Source of the DNA: a virus
DNA: 40,553 bases
Strand: one strand, 5' to 3'
IMG/VR virus record: IMGVR_UViG_3300025012_000653
Location: 1-40,553 of that record
Shown here in pieces: positions 37,788 to 40,553 of this stretch; the first letter of the stretch is position 1, and each line of letters starts with the position of its first letter. The notes under the pieces are model-generated. The model was given only the letters and a program-made list of their open reading frames with translations. It did no database searches and was not told the origin of the DNA. The position numbers and the translations under genes were made by a program.

Positions 37788-37833
37788 AAAAAGACGGCGA
37801 GCCATCGGGTGCGAAACCCAGGGCAGACCGTCT
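37788..37833 (-). terminator. Leader terminator/attenuator-like hairpin
   Basis: A long stem: AGACGG/CCGTCT (outer), GCC/GGC, GGGT/ACCC with a TTCGC loop, with small internal loops, then TTTTT. It begins about 35 nt after the expected start of the promoter at 37875-37903 and before the first late ORF, so it could stop most transcripts. Confidence 0.72.
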
Positions 37834-37834
37834 T

Positions 37835-37845
37835 CCTCTAATCCT
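37835..37845 (-). promoter_or_regulatory. AGGATTANAGG leader element
   Basis: AGGATTAGAGG 2 nt upstream of the attenuator-like hairpin and 71 nt before the exported protein's ATG, the only copy far from a start codon. Confidence 0.55.
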
Positions 37846-37874
37846 TTTGAGTTAAATTGTAATGGGACACTATC

Positions 37875-37903
37875 ATTATAAACAACGCGGATGTGAAAGT
37901 AAA
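37875..37903 (-). promoter_or_regulatory. Strong promoter P7 for the structural operon
   Basis: -35 TTTACT (37898-37903), 17-nt spacer, -10 TATAAT (37875-37880), the closest to consensus in the window. It is 4 nt downstream of the winged-helix gene's stop. Confidence 0.85.
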
Positions 37904-37906
37904 CGG

Positions 37907-38170
37907 TTATTTTTGATTTGGCAAAAGTTTTTCATTGAACACGTACACGATCCGGGTCCGCGAGCGTCCGTCCCAGTCGTTATCCACGTGGCGCGACCCC
38001 AGCCTGACTTTACCCTCGGACATGAGCTGTCGGAGCACCCTGCGGGTCTTGGTAATGCCGAGCTTGAGCATGGGCGCCAGCTCGGCCACGGTGTAGCCGT
38101 CGTCACTGGGTTGCTGGGACAGTCGCTCGATCTCCTTGAGCCACTCTTCAACCGTGATCTTCTCGGTCAA
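37907..38170 (-). CDS. Winged-helix DNA-binding protein (MarR/ArsR-like fold)
   Basis: An 87-aa protein from TTG 38170 (GGAGG 6 nt upstream). DGYTVAELAPMLKLGITKTRRVLRQLMSEGKVR (about 24-56) is a helix-turn-helix with recognition helix, followed by a wing (LGSRHVDNDWDGRSRTRIVYVFNE). Its gene lies directly upstream of the late promoter, so autoregulation or control of P7 is plausible. A strict family is not assigned. Confidence 0.75.
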   Translation of the reverse strand: MTEKITVEEWLKEIERLSQQPSDDGYTVAELAPMLKLGITKTRRVLRQLMSEGKVRLGSRHVDNDWDGRSRTRIVYVFNEKLLPNQK

Positions 38171-38182
38171 CGTCAGCCTCCT

Positions 38183-39031
38183 CTATTCGGCCTCCGGCCG
38201 CGCCAGGTGATACGTCCTCTGCCTCACGTACACGGGGTCCTCGTCACCGGCCCGTACCAGGATGCCGCCGAACTGAGGTACTGACAGTCTGGCCCCGGCG
38301 ATCCGGAAGCAGAATGGGGTCTTGGCCTGCCACCCCGGGGTTACGACCGCGATCGCGTCCCTGCTGTCACCGTGATCCGATGCCGCGAACGAGGTCTTGA
38401 ACCCCCGATGCCGGTGGCTTCGCACGATCACGTCGGGCGGCGCCTCTCGGTGCTTGGCCGCCTCGACGTAGCACTCGATCAGCTCCTTGTGGACGGCCGT
38501 CGACTCGTATGCGTTGCTGCCCGTGGTACCGATGTGGTGCATGATGTTGACCAGGGCTCCTCCGACCCTCAGCCACAGCTCATGACGGGCGTGCTGCCCT
38601 ATCTCATTGGGTACGGCGCCCAGGTCTGCAGCCAGCCTCTCCTCCTCGACCCCACTCTCACCAACGTGAGCCGACGTTCCCCTGACCCAGTAGAGCCGCT
38701 CGCACTTTGCCATACTCATGGGCACCGCCAGAATGCCCTTGGCTATGAGCGCCTGATCGCGAAGGTTGTGGGATATCTGGGTCGTTGAGCCGTGGTGAAC
38801 GCCGTCGACTGCGTCTCCGTTTACGACCAGATCGAACGGCTCACCCCGGGTCACCTGAGGCACCCACACGTTCCAGAAGTCCAGCCACCAGGACCACACC
38901 TTGAGCTGAAGGTCGCTGGGCATGTAGCGGCCACCGTTGTCAAGCATAGCACCCTCGGGCGGGCACAGGGCCAGCTGACAGCCCGCGTGCAGGTCCGACA
39001 CGACGATGAGGTTCCTGCGATATGCGGTCAC
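38183..39031 (-). CDS. Calcineurin-like metallophosphatase
   Basis: A 282-aa metallophosphoesterase. Metal-binding motifs: SDLHAG (12-17), NGDAVDG (71-77), RGTSAHVG (117-124, in place of GNHD/E), HH at 165-166 and SHRHRG (205-210). Such enzymes in phages hydrolyse nucleic-acid or cyclic-nucleotide phosphoesters; the substrate here is unknown. GTG 39031 abuts the preceding stop. Its place between head genes is noteworthy, but similar neighbours occur in other phages. Confidence 0.85.
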   Translation of the reverse strand: MTAYRRNLIVVSDLHAGCQLALCPPEGAMLDNGGRYMPSDLQLKVWSWWLDFWNVWVPQVTRGEPFDLVVNGDAVDGVHHGSTTQISHNLRDQALIAKGILAVPMSMAKCERLYWVRGTSAHVGESGVEEERLAADLGAVPNEIGQHARHELWLRVGGALVNIMHHIGTTGSNAYESTAVHKELIECYVEAAKHREAPPDVIVRSHRHRGFKTSFAASDHGDSRDAIAVVTPGWQAKTPFCFRIAGARLSVPQFGGILVRAGDEDPVYVRQRTYHLARPEAE

Positions 39032-39157
39032 TCAGTTTACCTCCGTCGTCTTGGCCCGCCAGCATTCCAGATCATCGGTTGTTAGGCACTTCGCGCACCG
39101 TGCGCACTCCGTTGAGAATGATTCAAAGTGACAGCTTCCACATCCCTTACTTTCCAT
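39032..39157 (-). CDS. Tiny Cys-rich protein
   Basis: A 41-aa protein from ATG 39157 found by translating the gap, with GGAGG 7 nt upstream. Cysteines at 6, 9, 19, 22, 25 and 32 (CGSCHF, CARCAKC) suggest zinc binding. It overlaps the membrane-protein gene by 11 nt and abuts the metallophosphatase start exactly, so co-translation is likely. No family recognised. Confidence 0.65.
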   Translation of the reverse strand: MESKGCGSCHFESFSTECARCAKCLTTDDLECWRAKTTEVN

Positions 39158-39470
39158 TGTGATCCTCCGGACAATTTGGGCATAGGTTGTACTTCGTTTC
39201 GAGCTTCACGAGCCTGGTGTCATTATCCCTGTCGCGCGTCTCAAGCTTGTCGAGCCTGTCAGCAGCCTTGGACAGCATCCAGCACCCTACGGTGAACAAC
39301 ATGGCGCACAGCCCGCTGATGATCCACAGGAACAGATTGTTCTGGGACGTCATCTCGGTGATGTTGGCCACCGAGTCCGCGGCGTTGACCACGTGTGCAA
39401 TGAAGAACAGATCCACCCCGGCGGCGCACCCCAGGGTCCCCCAGCGAATGAGCTTAAACCTATGCATCAT
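39147..39470 (-). CDS. Two-TM membrane protein with coiled-coil tail
   Basis: A 107-aa protein with two hydrophobic segments (about 9-30, WGTLGCAAGVDLFFIAHVV; about 46-68, LFLWIISGLCAMLFTVGCWM), then a charged helix (KAADRLDKLETRDRDNDTRLVKLETK) and CPNCPED. The two-TM plus coiled-coil layout is holin- or spanin-like, but it lies in the head region far from the lysis cassette. GGGGG is 4 nt upstream of the first ATG. The role is open. Confidence 0.68.
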   Translation of the reverse strand: MMHRFKLIRWGTLGCAAGVDLFFIAHVVNAADSVANITEMTSQNNLFLWIISGLCAMLFTVGCWMLSKAADRLDKLETRDRDNDTRLVKLETKYNLCPNCPEDHNGK

Positions 39471-40386
39471 AATTCCCCCTGGCTATGGCTGCGATCCTCT
39501 TGGGATCTATAATTGGCCGCGCGTAGCATCGGCACAGGATATCTTGTCCCGGGTGGGTCCTGGTCCATCCCTGCTCCCTGGGTTTCCAGCTCTTGCCGCC
39601 GTCGTCCGAGTACACCGTCGGGTCATCCCAGCGGCACAGCTTGCCGTCGAGGTGATAGTGGTCCCCGTGTTTCGAGTTACCCTTCGGATAATTGCCGCTG
39701 GGATCTCCGACGACCCGCTGATCCTTCGATGATCTCCAGATATAAGTCTCGACCCCGATGCTTGTCTGCCTCGTCTTGGCCAGGAGACCCGTGAGCTTGC
39801 TCGTCTGATCCCGGGCGATGATCTTGGCCCTGCGCTCTGAGACACCGCCGATGTGCTGGATCTGGGCCATCAGGCTGCGGCCCTCCGGGAGGGGCTTTCC
39901 AGCAAAGTTATCTGCCACCGCCCGGGCAACGTGGCCCAGGTATTCTCTAGGTACTGTCTTGATCAGGTTAGCTGCCTCCAGACCTCCGATGCTCATCGCA
40001 TCTCGCACGATAGGGTTGTCCAGGATGACGGCGGTGTCGATGCCCATGGCGTCCCTCAGGCCCCTCTCAATCCCGATTCTGGTGTCACGATCCACGGCCA
40101 ACTTCCACGTATCAACGATATTGTCGGCCGCGATGCCGTACTCAATCTCGGCTCTGCGCAGCGCGACCTCCATCTCGCGCCCCAGCTCGGAAGGGCTCGC
40201 GCCGTCCTTGACCATACCCTTGAGCTTGTCACCGACCGGGAGCAGTACGCGCTTCCACAGTGCGGACATGCGTCTCTTGAGCTCAGTCTCAGCCTTCTTG
40301 CTGGGCTTGATCGGAAGGCCGAGCTTGGCTCTTCGCTTGGCTGCGGCCTTCTTAATATCCTTTTCTGACGGTATGATCAGACTCAT
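39460..40386 (-). CDS. Minor head / head morphogenesis protein (Mu gpF / SPP1 gp7-like)
   Basis: A 308-aa minor head protein. The C-terminal part (about 185-300) has the gpF-like signature: GGVSERRAKIIARDQTSKLTG, YIWRSSKDQRVVGDPSGNYPKG, the HYHLDGKLCRWDD zone and HPGQDILCRCYARPII, with a conserved CxC. The N-terminal half is helical and basic. The usual partner, the portal gene, should lie at higher coordinates. It is packaged inside the head or joins the portal. Confidence 0.88.
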   Translation of the reverse strand: MSLIIPSEKDIKKAAAKRRAKLGLPIKPSKKAETELKRRMSALWKRVLLPVGDKLKGMVKDGASPSELGREMEVALRRAEIEYGIAADNIVDTWKLAVDRDTRIGIERGLRDAMGIDTAVILDNPIVRDAMSIGGLEAANLIKTVPREYLGHVARAVADNFAGKPLPEGRSLMAQIQHIGGVSERRAKIIARDQTSKLTGLLAKTRQTSIGVETYIWRSSKDQRVVGDPSGNYPKGNSKHGDHYHLDGKLCRWDDPTVYSDDGGKSWKPREQGWTRTHPGQDILCRCYARPIIDPKRIAAIARGNYDA

Positions 40387-40416
40387 CGTATCTTTACCCT
40401 TCGGTGTCAGGTATAC

Positions 40417-40500
40417 TTATTGTATTACCTCAATGTCGGCTTCGGTCAGCTTCCTATCCCCCGCTCCCCGCCGCTCCGGTCCTCTATATTCTTCCTGCAC
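40417..40500 (-). CDS. Very small ORF (27 aa)
   Basis: GTG 40500 has GGAGG 5 nt upstream and reads 27 codons (QEEYRGPERRG then DRKLTEADIEVIQ). The EYRGPERR start is a phrase seen at the beginning of longer small phage proteins, so this may be a truncated relative. It ends 30 nt before the gpF-like ATG. Confidence 0.45.
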   Translation of the reverse strand: MQEEYRGPERRGAGDRKLTEADIEVIQ

Positions 40501-40510
40501 AGTCACCTCC

Positions 40511-40553
40511 TCACAGTGTTTGAAGTTCGTTTGCTAGGATGCTGCGTTCGTGG
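40511..40553 (-). CDS. C-terminal end of an upstream gene (possibly portal), partial
   Basis: The frame ending TGA at 40511-40513 reads ERSILANELQTL before the stop, a plausible protein end entering the window. Gene order suggests the portal protein, but the fragment is too short to prove it. Confidence 0.35.
   Translation of the reverse strand, partial: HERSILANELQTL

Noticed and set aside
37788-37860. Riboswitch (for example c-di-GMP GEMM type) in the late leader
   Set aside because: No conserved riboswitch core was found; the structure is a hairpin with a U-tract, so a terminator/attenuator is the simpler reading.
39147-39470. Holin or spanin call for the two-TM coiled-coil protein
   Set aside because: It is far from the lysis cassette and among head genes; topology alone is not enough.
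1-40553. Integrase, excisionase, CI-type repressor, attachment sites, tRNA, IS elements, CRISPR array
   Set aside because: None was recognised on either strand; a winged-helix protein alone is not evidence for lysogeny.

Overview
The window is a 40.5 kb segment of the genome of a tailed phage with a contractile tail (myophage morphology), either a free phage or a prophage. Essentially every gene reads on the minus strand, so transcription runs from high to low coordinates. A Gram-negative host is inferred from the exported lysozyme-like endolysin, the lipoprotein-type lysis-cassette protein and the gp138/gpV-type membrane-piercing spike. The beta-helix protein resembles proteins common in Geobacter-like deltaproteobacteria, but that is only a weak hint. 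No integrase, excisionase, lysogeny repressor, tRNA or CRISPR array was seen. Portal, terminase and any DNA polymerase would have to lie outside the window.

Region 1 (40553 to 16909) is the virion and lysis module. In transcription order: a possible portal end, a gpF-like head protein, small membrane and Cys-rich proteins, a metallophosphatase and a winged-helix protein. Then comes a strong promoter (37875-37903) followed at once by a terminator-like hairpin. After it: an exported protein, an accessory SH3-like gene, a DUF2213 prohead protease with a nested scaffold start, a cement protein, the DUF2184 major capsid protein, neck/connector proteins, a DUF3383 sheath, two paralogous tube-like proteins, a tail-assembly chaperone with a predicted -1 frameshift, a tape measure, Dit-like, plug, hub, spike, gp25, gpJ and gpI baseplate proteins, a collar-domain fibre, a beta-helix protein with a signal peptide, and a holin/endolysin cassette. 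The module ends at a clear intrinsic terminator (16909-16933).

Region 2 (16908 to 1) is the DNA-metabolism/early module. It opens with a 285-nt AT-rich gap, then a SNF2-type helicase, a set of unrecognised small proteins, an SSB-like candidate, an archaeo-eukaryotic-type primase-polymerase (PrimPol), two different UvrD-like helicases, a DnaQ-type exonuclease, an RMF-like protein, many tiny Cys-rich or single-TM proteins, a DUF932 protein, an endonuclease V-type pyrimidine-dimer glycosylase and an MBD4-like HhH glycosylase. Genes are packed with ATGA/GTGA overlaps. Many tiny genes were found only by translating gaps by hand.

Regulation is unusually legible. At least seven minus-strand promoters share a -35 of TTTACA/TTTACT with an exact 17-nt spacer, many carry a TGn extended -10, and several have an inverted repeat over the -10. 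A recurring leader element, AGGATTANAGG, lies just upstream of about ten start codons. GC-rich hairpins without U-tracts follow several highly expressed genes. All functional calls are from reading translated sequence, without database searches.
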